In this document: one piece after another, positions 27,415 to 36,527 of the stretch
Layout: each line of letters starts with the position of its first letter
Position numbering within the stretch: position 1 is the stretch's first letter
Source of the DNA: Motiliproteus sp965230185
Lineage (GTDB): Bacteria; Pseudomonadota; Gammaproteobacteria; Pseudomonadales; Balneatricaceae
Assembly (NCBI GenBank): GCA_965230185.1
Contig: OZ245995.1
Location: forward strand, 5,084,001 to 5,148,000
Direction: 5' to 3'
Length of the DNA: 64,000 nt
Notes under the pieces: generated by a model
Seen by the model: only the letters and a program-made list of their open reading frames with translations
The model's database searches: none
What the model was told of the DNA's origin: nothing
Position numbers and translations under genes: made by a program

Positions 27415-28962
27415 GTGACAACGGATAAACAGGGCGTCCATGCCCATGACGAAGATTATCTGACACCGGGCGACCGGCGCGATCCAGATTACCAGAACCG
27501 CCCCGAGCCAGCGGGAACGCCGGTGGGCGGATTACGGCTGGCCGGGCTGCTGGGAGGCCCGATTGCCGCCTTTCTGATCCTGATGTCATCCGCTCCCGAA
27601 GGCATGCCGCTGGAAGCCTGGCGCCTGGTGGCGATGGCCACCTGGATGGTGATCTGGTGGCTGAGCGAAGCGATTCCAATCCCAGCCACGGCACTGCTGC
27701 CCCTTATCCTGATGCCGCTGCTCAATATCGACAAGATCAAGCCGGTGGCAGCCAATTACGCTCACCCGCTGATCTATCTGTTCCTTGGTGGATTCCTGCT
27801 GGCAGCGGCCATGCAGCATGTCGGTCTGCACCGCCGTATCGCCCTGCAGATCGTCAGTCGGATTGGCACCTCGCCGTCGCGGATTATTCTGGGATTCATG
27901 CTGGCCACCGCGTTTCTGTCAATGTGGATCTCCAACACCGCGACCACCATCATGATGTTTGCCGTGGGCCTGTCTGTGATCGACTTCATCTCCCATCAGA
28001 CCAGAGATGACAAAGTAGTACGTAATTTCGGTGTCGCGCTGATGCTTTCTATCGCTTACAGCGCCTCGATTGGTGGCGTGGGTACGTTGATCGGCACCCC
28101 GCCCAACGCCCTGCTCGCCAGTTTCCTGCAGAACACCTATGACATTGAGATCAGTTTCTTCAACTGGATGATGCTGGGTATTCCCGTGGTCGCCGTAATG
28201 CTGCCGACCACCTGGCTGATTCTGACGCGCCTGCTGTTCCCATCGCACCAGATCGCCATTGAGGATCCCGGGAGCGTGGTCAAGCGCGAGCTGGTTGCCC
28301 TGGGGCCGATGTCCAGAGGTGAAAAGCTGGTCGCCACAGTCTTCCTCTGCGCGGCGCTGGGCTGGATTTTCCGCAAGCTACTGGTTGATCTGACCGGACT
28401 GCCGATCAACGACACAATCATCGCCCTGCTGGCAGCAATGGTGCTGTTCGCGGTACCGATCTCACGCTCAAGAGGCGAGTTCGCGCTGGACTGGGAGGCC
28501 GCGCGCAACGTCCCCTGGGGCGTGCTGCTGCTGTTCGGCGGCGGACTGGCGCTGGCCGGTGGATTCAAGGGAACCGGGCTGGCGGAATGGATCGGCAACG
28601 CTGTCGCCGATGTCGAGATCAGCACCCTGGCGCTGGTGTTGCTGGTGACCGTGGCGATCGTCTACCTGACAGAGATCACCTCAAACACCGCTTCCACGGC
28701 GACCTTCCTGCCGATCCTGGCGGCGGTAGCCGTTGGCCTTGAGCTGGATCCCATTGTCCTCTGCGTACCGGTTGCACTGGGCGCATCAATGGCATTTATG
28801 ATGCCGGTCGCCACCCCGCCCAACGCAATCGTATTCTCCTACGACAGGATGGAGTTACGCGACATGGTACGAGCCGGCTTCCTGCTTAATCTGCTGGCAA
28901 TCGCCGTAGCCTTCAGCCTGTTTACTCTGCTCGCGGACCTGGTCTTCGGTCTGGATCTATAG
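27415..28962 (+). CDS. SLC13/DASS-family sodium-coupled anion transporter
   Basis: Inner-membrane symporter of 515 residues, probably carrying di- or tricarboxylates or sulfate with sodium. The two family motifs SNTATT (about residue 179) and SNTAST (about residue 424) are present, each in a re-entrant hairpin. GTLIGTPPNALL and MMPVATPPNAIV add the paired TPPNA substrate-site segments. The start codon is GTG with AAAGAGGT 9 nt upstream. A charged N-terminal extension of about 40 residues precedes the first helix. Substrate cannot be read from the sequence; no neighbour gives a hint. Confidence 0.9.
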   Translation: MTTDKQGVHAHDEDYLTPGDRRDPDYQNRPEPAGTPVGGLRLAGLLGGPIAAFLILMSSAPEGMPLEAWRLVAMATWMVIWWLSEAIPIPATALLPLILMPLLNIDKIKPVAANYAHPLIYLFLGGFLLAAAMQHVGLHRRIALQIVSRIGTSPSRIILGFMLATAFLSMWISNTATTIMMFAVGLSVIDFISHQTRDDKVVRNFGVALMLSIAYSASIGGVGTLIGTPPNALLASFLQNTYDIEISFFNWMMLGIPVVAVMLPTTWLILTRLLFPSHQIAIEDPGSVVKRELVALGPMSRGEKLVATVFLCAALGWIFRKLLVDLTGLPINDTIIALLAAMVLFAVPISRSRGEFALDWEAARNVPWGVLLLFGGGLALAGGFKGTGLAEWIGNAVADVEISTLALVLLVTVAIVYLTEITSNTASTATFLPILAAVAVGLELDPIVLCVPVALGASMAFMMPVATPPNAIVFSYDRMELRDMVRAGFLLNLLAIAVAFSLFTLLADLVFGLDL

Positions 28963-29384
28963 AACCGCTATTGTGGGACAGGGCCTGATTAACTACGCCG
29001 GGCCCTGAACCATCCATCTGAGCCGAAAGCTGACGGGCAGGACACCCGTCGATTTCAGCAGAATAATCAACCCTGCCCTTCCCCTGCCTCCTTCCCGGAT
29101 AGTGCCAGTACCCCCCGAGTTCGGGTCAGACTCCGGCGAATCCATCACATATCAGCGTGATATGTGCTGGTGAGCGGCTGGCGTCTATAGTAACGCCAGA
29201 ACGGATAACCGTTGTGTCTGCAGGCAGCATGGCTGCGAATCAGACGAAGGCAGCAGCCATATATCGGACATCTGCGGAACGAGTGCCGCAAAATAAAGGA
29301 ACAATACGGCTGCCTCTTACGGTCAGCCACTCAGATTCAGGGATGATAAACAGATAGCGGAACAGTCAGACGAGAGTGTGGCCT
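28963..29384. other. Intergenic region without a supported gene; contains a 21-bp palindrome
   Basis: About 420 nt between the SLC13 gene and the P-type ATPase remnant. At 29146-29166 CACATATCA and TGATATGTG form perfect 9-bp arms around GCG, an operator-like site with no intact adjacent gene. AGGGCC/GGCCCT just after the SLC13 stop may form a weak hairpin. Part of this stretch may be decayed 5' sequence of the ATPase. Confidence 0.4.
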
Positions 29385-30324
29385 GATGCCGAATGCGCAT
29401 CCGGCATAACCCCTGAAGAAAGCGCCTGGGGACCACCTTGATACCGGCGCCGCTATCACCGACCAGCTCTGACTGACAGGGTCTGCTCCCGAGCAGAGCG
29501 ACCACGGTGCAGAGCCCCTCCAGCAGGCAATCACCGACGTGAACTGGAGGCACGACTGCAGCAACCGAAGCCCGAATGTCGAAAGCTGTCCGCTCAGGAA
29601 CGGGTGTTCGCCCGGGTCGAGCCCCGGCAGAAACAGCAACTGGTGGAACAACTGACGCGTCAGGGCGAATTTGTCGCTGTGACCGGAGACAGGGGTCAAC
29701 GATGCCCTCGCTCTTCGTCATGCCCAAGTCGGCATCGCCATGGGCAAGCAAGGTACCAATCTGGTCCGGGAAAGCGCCGACCTGATCCTCGCCGAGGATA
29801 ACTTCGCCTCGATTATCGAGGGGGTACGTCAGGGATGACTGGTTTACGCCAATATTCGTAAGGTCGTGTTTCTGCTGATATCTACCGGTGCGACAGATAT
29901 CCTGCTGTTTATCCTTTCGGTACTGCTCGGTCTGCCATTACCGCTGCTGCCGATTCAACTGCTGTGGCTGAACCTGGTGACCAACGGCATGCAGGATGTC
30001 GCTATGGCTTTTGAACCGGCGGAAGGCCATGAACTCGACAAACCATCGCGCCCACCCGGAGAACCGATGTTCAACCGGCTGATGATCGAGCGGGTGCTGG
30101 TCAATGCTCTGGTGATGGGGGGAATCGCCTTCGCTCTCTTTGTTCAGGCGATGCAGATGGGTCTGGACGAAGTTGAGGCCCATAGTCAGACCCTGCTGCT
30201 GATGGTTCTGTTTGAGAGCATTGATGTCTTCAACAGCCGCTCGGAGACGCTGTCCGTCTTCGGGCAGCCGTTTTTTGGCAATCGGTTCCTGCTGATCAGC
30301 ATGCTCAGCGCCGCCGCCCCCTGA
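29385..30324 (+). pseudogene. Remnant of a cation-transporting P-type ATPase (P2 type)
   Basis: Conceptual fragments in several frames match the C-terminal half of a calcium/cation P-type ATPase. They are a GDH-x-x-T-x-AAI segment near 29431 and VFARVEPRQKQQLVEQL from 29604. TGD followed by GVNDA appears only after removing one A at 29691. A membrane domain then contains PIQLLWLNLVTNGMQDVA. Lesions visible are TGA at 29470 (expected glycine), a frame change before 29604, the +1 A at 29691, TGA at 29836 (expected arginine) and premature truncation at 30324. The upstream phosphorylation domain (DKTGT) is absent. The left boundary is approximate. Confidence 0.8.
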
Positions 30325-30488
30325 GACTGTTGGGCAATACCAGACAACCAGAAATAAACAGCCTGCTCGGGACCAACACCCATGGTCAGAAGAAAATCCC
30401 CCTGAACCTCCCGCAAGGATCATCACCACTCTTTTTTATCTTTACTTTTCTGACAATTAGAAATAATCCGGCATAGAAAAACCGAAAC

Positions 30489-30504
30489 TGGTACGGCCTC
30501 TGCA
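30489..30504 (+). promoter_or_regulatory. Candidate sigma-54 promoter
   Basis: TGGTACGGCCTCTGCA matches TGGCACG-N4-TTGCA with two substitutions and correct GG/GC spacing. It lies 71 nt upstream of the small acidic ORF at 30575. Confidence 0.45.
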
Positions 30505-30574
30505 TCTACCCCTGTGTTGAAACAAACCCGCGGTATCAGCCCTCCGATATCGCCACCCTGAGCGGAGACCGACC

Positions 30575-30709
30575 ATGTATGATTTTTCCCTGACTCCCAG
30601 TGTATTTATCCAGGAAGAAGAGCTGCTGTGCCCGGCTGATCTGTACGAGAGCCAGGACAGCTGGACCCTTGAGGACTTTGAAGACCTGATCGAGCTCGAC
30701 CAGTTCTGA
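30575..30709 (+). CDS. Small acidic protein, 44 residues, unknown function
   Basis: Short ORF beginning MYDFSLTPSVFIQEEELL and ending WTLEDFEDLIELDQF. It is very acidic (about a dozen Asp/Glu) with a single cysteine and no membrane segment. GGAG lies 7 nt before the ATG. A candidate sigma-54 promoter lies upstream and a small membrane-protein gene follows 43 nt downstream on the same strand. I do not recognise the family. It could be a small regulatory partner of the membrane protein; chance coding is possible given its size, though the start signal and codon bias look genuine. Confidence 0.5.
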   Translation: MYDFSLTPSVFIQEEELLCPADLYESQDSWTLEDFEDLIELDQF

Positions 30710-30752
30710 GTCATCCCCGAATAGCGTCGTAGCGAATCTTATGGAGAACACC

Positions 30753-31244
30753 ATGCCCCCTGCAGATACGCAGAGCCGTTCGGCCACCGCCATCCCCGCC
30801 TGTATCAGACTCAGCTCCCGCAAACGATTTTTGTGGGGCGGTCTGGGAGCGCTGGCGCCGATCCTGCTTTCTCTGACCATGCTGGATATCAGTACCCTGG
30901 AGCGATACGTCAACGAACTCCATGGCGCGGAAATGCAATTGCGGCTGGCCGGTTACAGCATACGTCTGGTGCTGCTGTTCCTGCTAGGTGGTATATGGGC
31001 CTCTCTGCACAGGCTGGAAAACGATCCCAGGAAGCTGTTTCAGCTGGGAATCGTGGCACCGGCGATGATTACCGCCATGATCAATACCAACAACGCTATT
31101 CCCGGTAATACCGAGGTGGCATATCTGCCGGCGACAAATTTCAGTATTTCACTGATCCCCTCGGCCCACGCCAGTGATGAGATCGAAAAAGCACCGGAAC
31201 CCGGTCCGATCGACCTGATTCTGAAAGGTTTTCTGGGCCGATAA
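30753..31244 (+). CDS. Small membrane protein, unknown function
   Basis: A 163-residue protein with two clear membrane helices (about residues 18-36 and 58-78) and a third weak hydrophobic stretch near 90-105. A C-terminal tail of about 40 residues (SAHASDEIEKAPEPGP and onward) is hydrophilic. I start it at MPPADTQSR because GGAG lies 7 nt upstream; an ATG four codons earlier lacks a ribosome-binding site. It is probably cotranscribed with the small acidic ORF. The family is not recognised, and the degenerating ATPase upstream suggests an accessory, turnover-prone region. Confidence 0.7.
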   Translation: MPPADTQSRSATAIPACIRLSSRKRFLWGGLGALAPILLSLTMLDISTLERYVNELHGAEMQLRLAGYSIRLVLLFLLGGIWASLHRLENDPRKLFQLGIVAPAMITAMINTNNAIPGNTEVAYLPATNFSISLIPSAHASDEIEKAPEPGPIDLILKGFLGR

Positions 31245-31532
31245 TCCTCCTCCCGATCCCATAGACCAGCCCTTCGCGGCTGCGGGCCCTGGCAATCACT
31301 GCGTGGCCCCGCGCTCTGCGATCAGCTGTCGGCGGCAAAAGAGGCGGGCTTCAGGTACGGGTATCCCGTTGCAACCAGCCTCAGTCGCGTTACCCACGAA
31401 GTTCAGATGCTCCGATGATAAGGAATCGCCTGCAACAGCTGCGGCTGTCCGGCACAGGTGATCGACCGGGCTGATTCAGAGTTCAGAAAACGAATGCTGA
31501 CGTCATGGATCGCTGGCAGATGGCGAGCCGGT

Positions 31533-32351
31533 TCAGAGAAAGAACGCCTGATACTGTTTCGGCGTAACCGCCACCCGTTTCTTGAAATGACGCTGAAAGT
31601 GGCTCTGATCGGCAAACCCCAGCTGACTGGCGGTATCCGCCAGACTGCGGCCCGTCTGCAGCATAAGCCTGGCCTTCTTAATGCGCTGGTCCAGCTGAAA
31701 GGCGTGGGGCGACTGACCGTATTTATCTTTGAAGCTGCGGATCAGGTGGTAGCGGCTCAGACCGCTGTGTTCCGAGAACTGCGCCAGCGTCAGATTGCTG
31801 TCCAGCTGGTCCATGATCAGCTCTTCGACCCACCTGATTCGCTGTCCGTCCGGTTTTTCACAAGGCCGGCTCTGCTTCCGCGAAGTCAGAAAGCAGCGCT
31901 CAAGAAAGCCGATCAGCAGGCTCTCGGCGGCCAGCGGGCTGGTTTCTGTCAGCAGGCAGGAGAACAGCCGGCTGAAATCGCTATAGCTGCGACTGTCGCT
32001 CAGCAGCAGTTCCGGAAAGGCCAGGTAGTCCTGGTTATGACTGTTCAGCATCTCCTGCTGCAACTGGCCGACCCAGCGGCTGTCGACAAACAGCATCCGG
32101 TAAGACCAGGCGCCGTCCTCGGGATTGCAGGAGTGTGAATCACCGGGATTGATGGTCACGGTGGTACCGGCCCCGATCCGGTTGCGAACTCTGCCGTTGA
32201 CATACCCCGCCCGCCCCTCGTCGATCACCCCGAAGGAAAACTCGTCGTGAGAGTGGGTGTGATAGCAGGCGCCGGAACGGTTGGCGCGACGCATCTCAAC
32301 GAAAGGCAGCAGCTCGCTTCTGCTGAAAAAAACGCTCTTATCCCGGGTCAT
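31533..32351 (-). CDS. AraC-family transcriptional regulator
   Basis: A 272-residue regulator with an N-terminal cupin-like sensor (HTHSHDEFSFGVIDEGRAGY) and a C-terminal double helix-turn-helix at about residues 170-270. Within it LTLAQFSEHSGLSRYHLIRSFK and LADTASQLGFADQSHFQRHFKK are the two DNA-reading units. It lies 10 nt downstream of the LysE-type exporter gene on the same strand. AraC/LysE pairs are common and usually mean that the regulator controls the exporter in response to an amino acid or similar compound. Confidence 0.9.
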   Translation of the reverse strand: MTRDKSVFFSRSELLPFVEMRRANRSGACYHTHSHDEFSFGVIDEGRAGYVNGRVRNRIGAGTTVTINPGDSHSCNPEDGAWSYRMLFVDSRWVGQLQQEMLNSHNQDYLAFPELLLSDSRSYSDFSRLFSCLLTETSPLAAESLLIGFLERCFLTSRKQSRPCEKPDGQRIRWVEELIMDQLDSNLTLAQFSEHSGLSRYHLIRSFKDKYGQSPHAFQLDQRIKKARLMLQTGRSLADTASQLGFADQSHFQRHFKKRVAVTPKQYQAFFL

Positions 32352-32361
32352 CGGCACACTC

Positions 32362-32961
32362 TCAGGCTTGACTGCTGAAAATTGTGACCACGGTGCTGCT
32401 CAATAGCAATCCCATCACCACATTAAAACCGACCTGACGGCGCCTGCCGGTCAGGAAGCGGCTGATCAGATGACCGGCCGCCGCCCAGCTACCGACGCCG
32501 AGCAGGCAGACAACGAAGGAGATCAGGCAGAACACCAGCAGATAGAACATCATCGGCGTGTTAGCGGTCACGAACAGGCTGACACCCGACATCGACACCA
32601 GCCAGGCCTTGGGGTTGAGCCCCTGGGCCAGCGCCCCCGCAACCATGCCCGGCGGTCTGGTTACCCCCTGCAAGTCACTCAGCGGCTCCGCGGTGGCGAT
32701 TTTCCAGGCCATCCAGAGCAGGAAGGCGGCCCCGGGATACTGCAGTGCAGTGGTGATCTGCGGATACGCCTCCAGCAGCCCGCCGAGACCGATACCGACC
32801 AGAAGAACAATCAGGGTATAGGCAACGGTCGCCCCCAGCACATGGGGAAAGGCCCGCCGGAATCCGAAACTGGCACCGGCCCCCGTGGCAATAATATTGA
32901 CCGGTCCGGGCGATATAGCACCGACCAGCGCGAAGATAAACATTGAAACAAAGACACTCAT
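32362..32961 (-). CDS. LysE/RhtB-family amino acid exporter
   Basis: Inner-membrane exporter of 199 residues with about six helices. It has the family N-terminal motif GAISPGPVNIIATGAGASFG and the central segment LNPKAWLVSMSGVSLF. A strong AGGAGG ribosome-binding site precedes the ATG. It is the first gene of a two-gene unit with the AraC regulator. The substrate is not deducible. Being next to the beta-hydroxyaspartate cycle genes, it could relieve amino acid overflow, but that is a guess. Confidence 0.9.
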   Translation of the reverse strand: MSVFVSMFIFALVGAISPGPVNIIATGAGASFGFRRAFPHVLGATVAYTLIVLLVGIGLGGLLEAYPQITTALQYPGAAFLLWMAWKIATAEPLSDLQGVTRPPGMVAGALAQGLNPKAWLVSMSGVSLFVTANTPMMFYLLVFCLISFVVCLLGVGSWAAAGHLISRFLTGRRRQVGFNVVMGLLLSSTVVTIFSSQA

Positions 32962-33243
32962 CGCTCCCTCCTGACAACAGAGAGAAGCAGATTAAATCGT
33001 CGTTCGATGCAGGTATTGAATGAAATTGCGGGGGAGCGGATATTTTCGGTCGCCGATGCCGGTACGCGGATCACGGATGCATGCCCTTACCGGCCTCAGT
33101 CGGTAAGGCATTCCCGCAACTGCAGGGCGTAATCCGCTACCGCTCACCGGCCGAAGGGGAACGGCCGGTGGACGGGGCTGTCCGGTCAGCTCCGTCTGTG
33201 GAGAAGCCATTGCCGGAAATGACCGACAATGGCGGTGTCAGCA

Positions 33244-34248
33244 TTACAGGCTGACCCACTCCGCCCGGCCCTGTTCGGCGGCAAGCTCGGCAGCGGCGGA
33301 AGCGACCGCCAGATCCTGCAGGCCGACCCCGGTACCGTCAAACAGCGTGATCTCGGACTCGGAGCTCCGTCCCGGATGGGTACCGTTGATCACCTGACCG
33401 ATCGGCGTGATCTGATCAGCGTTGACCGCTCCGGAGGCAACCGCATGCTGAGCCTCACCGATGGTGACGGACTGCTCCACCTCATCGGTAAACAGCGTGG
33501 CCGCCGCCAGCAGCGCCGGATCGACTTCCTGCTTGCCTCTGGTGTCGGTGCCCATACAGGCGATATGGGTACCGGGTCTGATCCATTCCCTCATGATCAG
33601 CGGCTCAAAGGCAGAGGTGATGGTGATAATCACATCGGCCTGGGCACCCAGTTGCTCCGGTTCGACCGCTTCGAAGGGCAGCCCCAGCTCTTCACAGACC
33701 GCCGCCAGTCGCGGCAGGTGCTCGGGATGCGGATTCCAGGCGACAACCTTTTCGAAGTCGCGCTGCTCGACCGCGGCCCGCAGCTGGAAGGTGGACTGAT
33801 GACCGGCACCGACCATACCCAGCACCTTAGCGTCTTTTCGGGCCAGGTGAGCGATGGATACCGCCGAGGAGGCGGCGGTCCGCACCGCGGTCAGGTAGTT
33901 ACCGCCGACCAGCGATTTAAGCCGGCCGGTGTCCGGATCGAACAGCGCCACAGTCGACTGGTGATTGGTCAGGTTCAGGGCATGGTTGCCCGGCCAGTAA
34001 CCACCGGATTTCACCCCCAGCACCTGGCCGTCCCGGTCAAAACCGGACTTAAAGCCGTAGAGCGCGTCGGCATGGCCGATCGCTTCACGCACCACCGGAA
34101 AGTTGTATGCACCGCCGCTGGCCATGGCGGCAAATACCTTCTCCACCGCGGTAAAGGCTTCGGCCCGTCCGACCACCGCTTCGCAGACAGCTTCGGAAAC
34201 AACTGAGACGCGGTATTCGGTCGGTGATCCGTCAGACGGATTACTCAT
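33244..34248 (-). CDS. bhcD: Iminosuccinate reductase (ornithine cyclodeaminase/mu-crystallin family)
   Basis: Last enzyme of the beta-hydroxyaspartate cycle: reduces iminosuccinate to aspartate with NAD(P)H. The 334-residue protein belongs to the ornithine cyclodeaminase family. It has YNFPVVREAIGHADALYGFKSG-type substrate residues and the Rossmann segment KVLGMVGAGHQSTFQLRA. The family alone would not fix the function; its position as fourth gene after bhcA, bhcB and bhcC does. The start follows GGAG at 7 nt. It ends the operon. Confidence 0.9.
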   Translation of the reverse strand: MSNPSDGSPTEYRVSVVSEAVCEAVVGRAEAFTAVEKVFAAMASGGAYNFPVVREAIGHADALYGFKSGFDRDGQVLGVKSGGYWPGNHALNLTNHQSTVALFDPDTGRLKSLVGGNYLTAVRTAASSAVSIAHLARKDAKVLGMVGAGHQSTFQLRAAVEQRDFEKVVAWNPHPEHLPRLAAVCEELGLPFEAVEPEQLGAQADVIITITSAFEPLIMREWIRPGTHIACMGTDTRGKQEVDPALLAAATLFTDEVEQSVTIGEAQHAVASGAVNADQITPIGQVINGTHPGRSSESEITLFDGTGVGLQDLAVASAAAELAAEQGRAEWVSL

Positions 34249-34355
34249 AAACATTCTCCTTTAGAACAGCAGGCGCCATCCCGGTCAGCATGGCTGCCGG
34301 GATGGCCAGATTTGCAGAGCCGGAAAGCTCCTGGCTTTCTGTGCTCAATCCGAAC

Positions 34356-35513
34356 TCAGTAAGCCTTACCGCGAGCCGATACCGGCCACAGGGTTTCTAC
34401 CTTGCCGTTACGTACGCCGACATAGTAGTCGTGGACGTTACAGGTCGGGTCGCAGTGGCCCGGAACCAGCTTCAGCTTCTGATTAACCTTCAGCGCACCG
34501 TTGGGATCGGAAATCACCCCGTGCTCGTCGGAACACTTGATGTATTCGACGTCGTCACGACCGAAGACGTAGGGCAGACCGCTGTCCACCGACTGCGCCT
34601 TGAGGCCGGCATCACAGATGGCCTTATCGGCTTTGGCGTGGCTCATGATCGAGGTCAGGATGAACAGGGAGTTCTCAAACTCTGAGATCCGCTCACCGTT
34701 CTCGTCATGGATGGTCTGGTAGTCCGCATCCATAAAGGCGTAGGAACCACACTGCAGCTCGTTGTAGACGCCGGAATTACCTTCGAAGTAGTAGGAACCG
34801 GTACCGCCACCGCCAACGATGTCGCACTCCAGCCCTTCGGCCTTCAGCATCTCGATGGAGCGGGCCACCATTTCGACGGCGATATCGATCTTTTCCTTAC
34901 GCTCGTTGTAGTTCTGCATATGCTGCATCGCGCCCTGGTACGCCTGAATACCGGCGAACTTCAGGCCGGGAGCCGCTTCGATCGCCTTAGCGATATCAAC
35001 CACCGGCTGACCGGCTTCAACGCCGCAACGGCCGGCACCACAATCGATCTCGACCAGGCACTCCAGCTCGGTACCATGCTTCTGCACAGCCGCCGACAGC
35101 TCGGCTACGTTTTCGATATCGTCGACGCAGCAGATGGTGCGGGCGCCCAGTTTCGGGATCTGTACCATCCGATCGATCTTGGCCGGGTCACGAACCTGGT
35201 TGGATACCAGCACGTCTTTGATGCCGCCGCGGGCGAAGACTTCCGCTTCCGATACCTTCTGGCAGCAGACGCCGCAACTGCCACCCAGCTGTTCCTGCAG
35301 CAGGGCGATATCGACCGATTTGTGCATCTTGCCGTGGATACGGTGGCGGACCCCCATCTCCTTAGCATACTGGCCCATGGTGCGGATGTTCTTCTCCAGC
35401 GCGTCCAGGTCAACCACCAGGCAGGGGGTCTGGATATCCGCTTCGTCCATACCGGGCAGCGCAGGAACGTCGTAACCCACTTCGAGGTTTTTCAGATCAT
35501 TCAGTGCAGTCAT
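34356..35513 (-). CDS. bhcC: Beta-hydroxyaspartate aldolase
   Basis: PLP enzyme of the D-threonine aldolase-like (alanine racemase fold) family, 385 residues. It joins glycine and glyoxylate to (2R,3S)-beta-hydroxyaspartate. Recognisable segments are HGKMHKSVDIALLQEQLGG with the PLP lysine, CQKVSEAEVFARGGIKDVLV, and near the C-terminus GHCDPTCNVHDYYVGVRNG with metal-binding His and Cys. The sequence closely resembles Paracoccus BhcC as I know it, including length. It lies between bhcB and bhcD. Confidence 0.94.
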   Translation of the reverse strand: MTALNDLKNLEVGYDVPALPGMDEADIQTPCLVVDLDALEKNIRTMGQYAKEMGVRHRIHGKMHKSVDIALLQEQLGGSCGVCCQKVSEAEVFARGGIKDVLVSNQVRDPAKIDRMVQIPKLGARTICCVDDIENVAELSAAVQKHGTELECLVEIDCGAGRCGVEAGQPVVDIAKAIEAAPGLKFAGIQAYQGAMQHMQNYNERKEKIDIAVEMVARSIEMLKAEGLECDIVGGGGTGSYYFEGNSGVYNELQCGSYAFMDADYQTIHDENGERISEFENSLFILTSIMSHAKADKAICDAGLKAQSVDSGLPYVFGRDDVEYIKCSDEHGVISDPNGALKVNQKLKLVPGHCDPTCNVHDYYVGVRNGKVETLWPVSARGKAY

Positions 35514-35541
35514 TTTTTATTCTCCAGTCAGAAATTCTGTC

Positions 35542-36519
35542 TCAGTCGTTCAGCCAGGGCAGTTTGTCGAGGTCTACGTTGCCGCCGGTGATAATCACAC
35601 CCACGCGCTTGCCTCTGAATACCTCGGGGTTCTTGAGGATGGTCGCCAGCGGTACCGCGCTGCTGGGCTCCATCACGATCTTCATGCGTTTCCAGATCAG
35701 CTTCATGGCATCGATAATCTCCTCCTCGGTAGCGGTGAGGATGTCGGTGACATGGTTGCTGACGAAATGCCAGGTCAGGTCTTTAAGCGGAACCTTAAGG
35801 CCGTCGGCTACCGTCTCCGGTGCATCGTCGGCGATGATGTGGCCGGCCCGGAAAGAGCGGGCGGCGTCATCGGCATTAAGCGGTTCCGCAGCGTAGATCT
35901 TCATCTCCGGGGCGATGTTGGAAAGCGTCAGGCAGGTGCCTGAAATCATGCCGCCACCGCCGATCGGCGCCACCACCGCGTCGAGGTTCTCCACCTGACT
36001 GATCAGTTCCCGGGAGCAGGTGCCCTGACCGGCGATAACCCGCGGATCGTTGTAGGGGTGGACAAACTCGGCGCCGGACTCGGCGACCACTTCGGCAAAC
36101 ACCGCCTCCCGTGAACTGGTCGAGGGTTCACATTCGACGATGGTGCCGCCGTAGCCGCGAACCGCATCTTTCTTGGCCTGGGGCGCGGTACGCGGCATCA
36201 CCACGGTGACCGGAATGCCCCGCTGTCCTGCCGCGTAGGACAGGGACAGCGCGTGGTTGCCGGAGGAGTGAGTGGCCACGCCGATGGCCGCTTTCTTCTC
36301 ATCGAGGCCAAACACCGCGTTGCAGGCGCCGCGCACCTTGAAGGCACCCGCCTTCTGAAAGTTCTCGCACTTGAAGAACAGCTCGGCGCCGGTCAGCTCG
36401 TTAAGGAAACGCGATGTCAGCACCGGCGTCTCATGGATATAGGGTTTGATGCGCTCATGCGCGGCCAGGACGTCGTCGTAAGTTGGAATCGTCATGGTCT
36501 GCTCGTTCGAACCGCTCAT
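35542..36519 (-). CDS. bhcB: Beta-hydroxyaspartate dehydratase
   Basis: PLP-dependent dehydratase of the serine/threonine dehydratase family (325 residues) that converts beta-hydroxyaspartate to iminosuccinate. The PLP lysine lies in NFQKAGAFKVRGA (about residues 56-68), and SSGNHALSLSYAA and the glycine-rich VAPIGGGGMISG phosphate loop are present. There is no C-terminal ACT domain, which excludes the biosynthetic threonine deaminase IlvA. Its place between bhcA and bhcC supports the specific assignment. Confidence 0.92.
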   Translation of the reverse strand: MSGSNEQTMTIPTYDDVLAAHERIKPYIHETPVLTSRFLNELTGAELFFKCENFQKAGAFKVRGACNAVFGLDEKKAAIGVATHSSGNHALSLSYAAGQRGIPVTVVMPRTAPQAKKDAVRGYGGTIVECEPSTSSREAVFAEVVAESGAEFVHPYNDPRVIAGQGTCSRELISQVENLDAVVAPIGGGGMISGTCLTLSNIAPEMKIYAAEPLNADDAARSFRAGHIIADDAPETVADGLKVPLKDLTWHFVSNHVTDILTATEEEIIDAMKLIWKRMKIVMEPSSAVPLATILKNPEVFRGKRVGVIITGGNVDLDKLPWLND

Positions 36520-36527
36520 GGTTTACC

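Noticed and set aside
28963..31532. Insertion sequence or integrase as cause of the decayed region
   Set aside because: No transposase or integrase motif and no terminal inverted repeats or target duplication could be recognised there.
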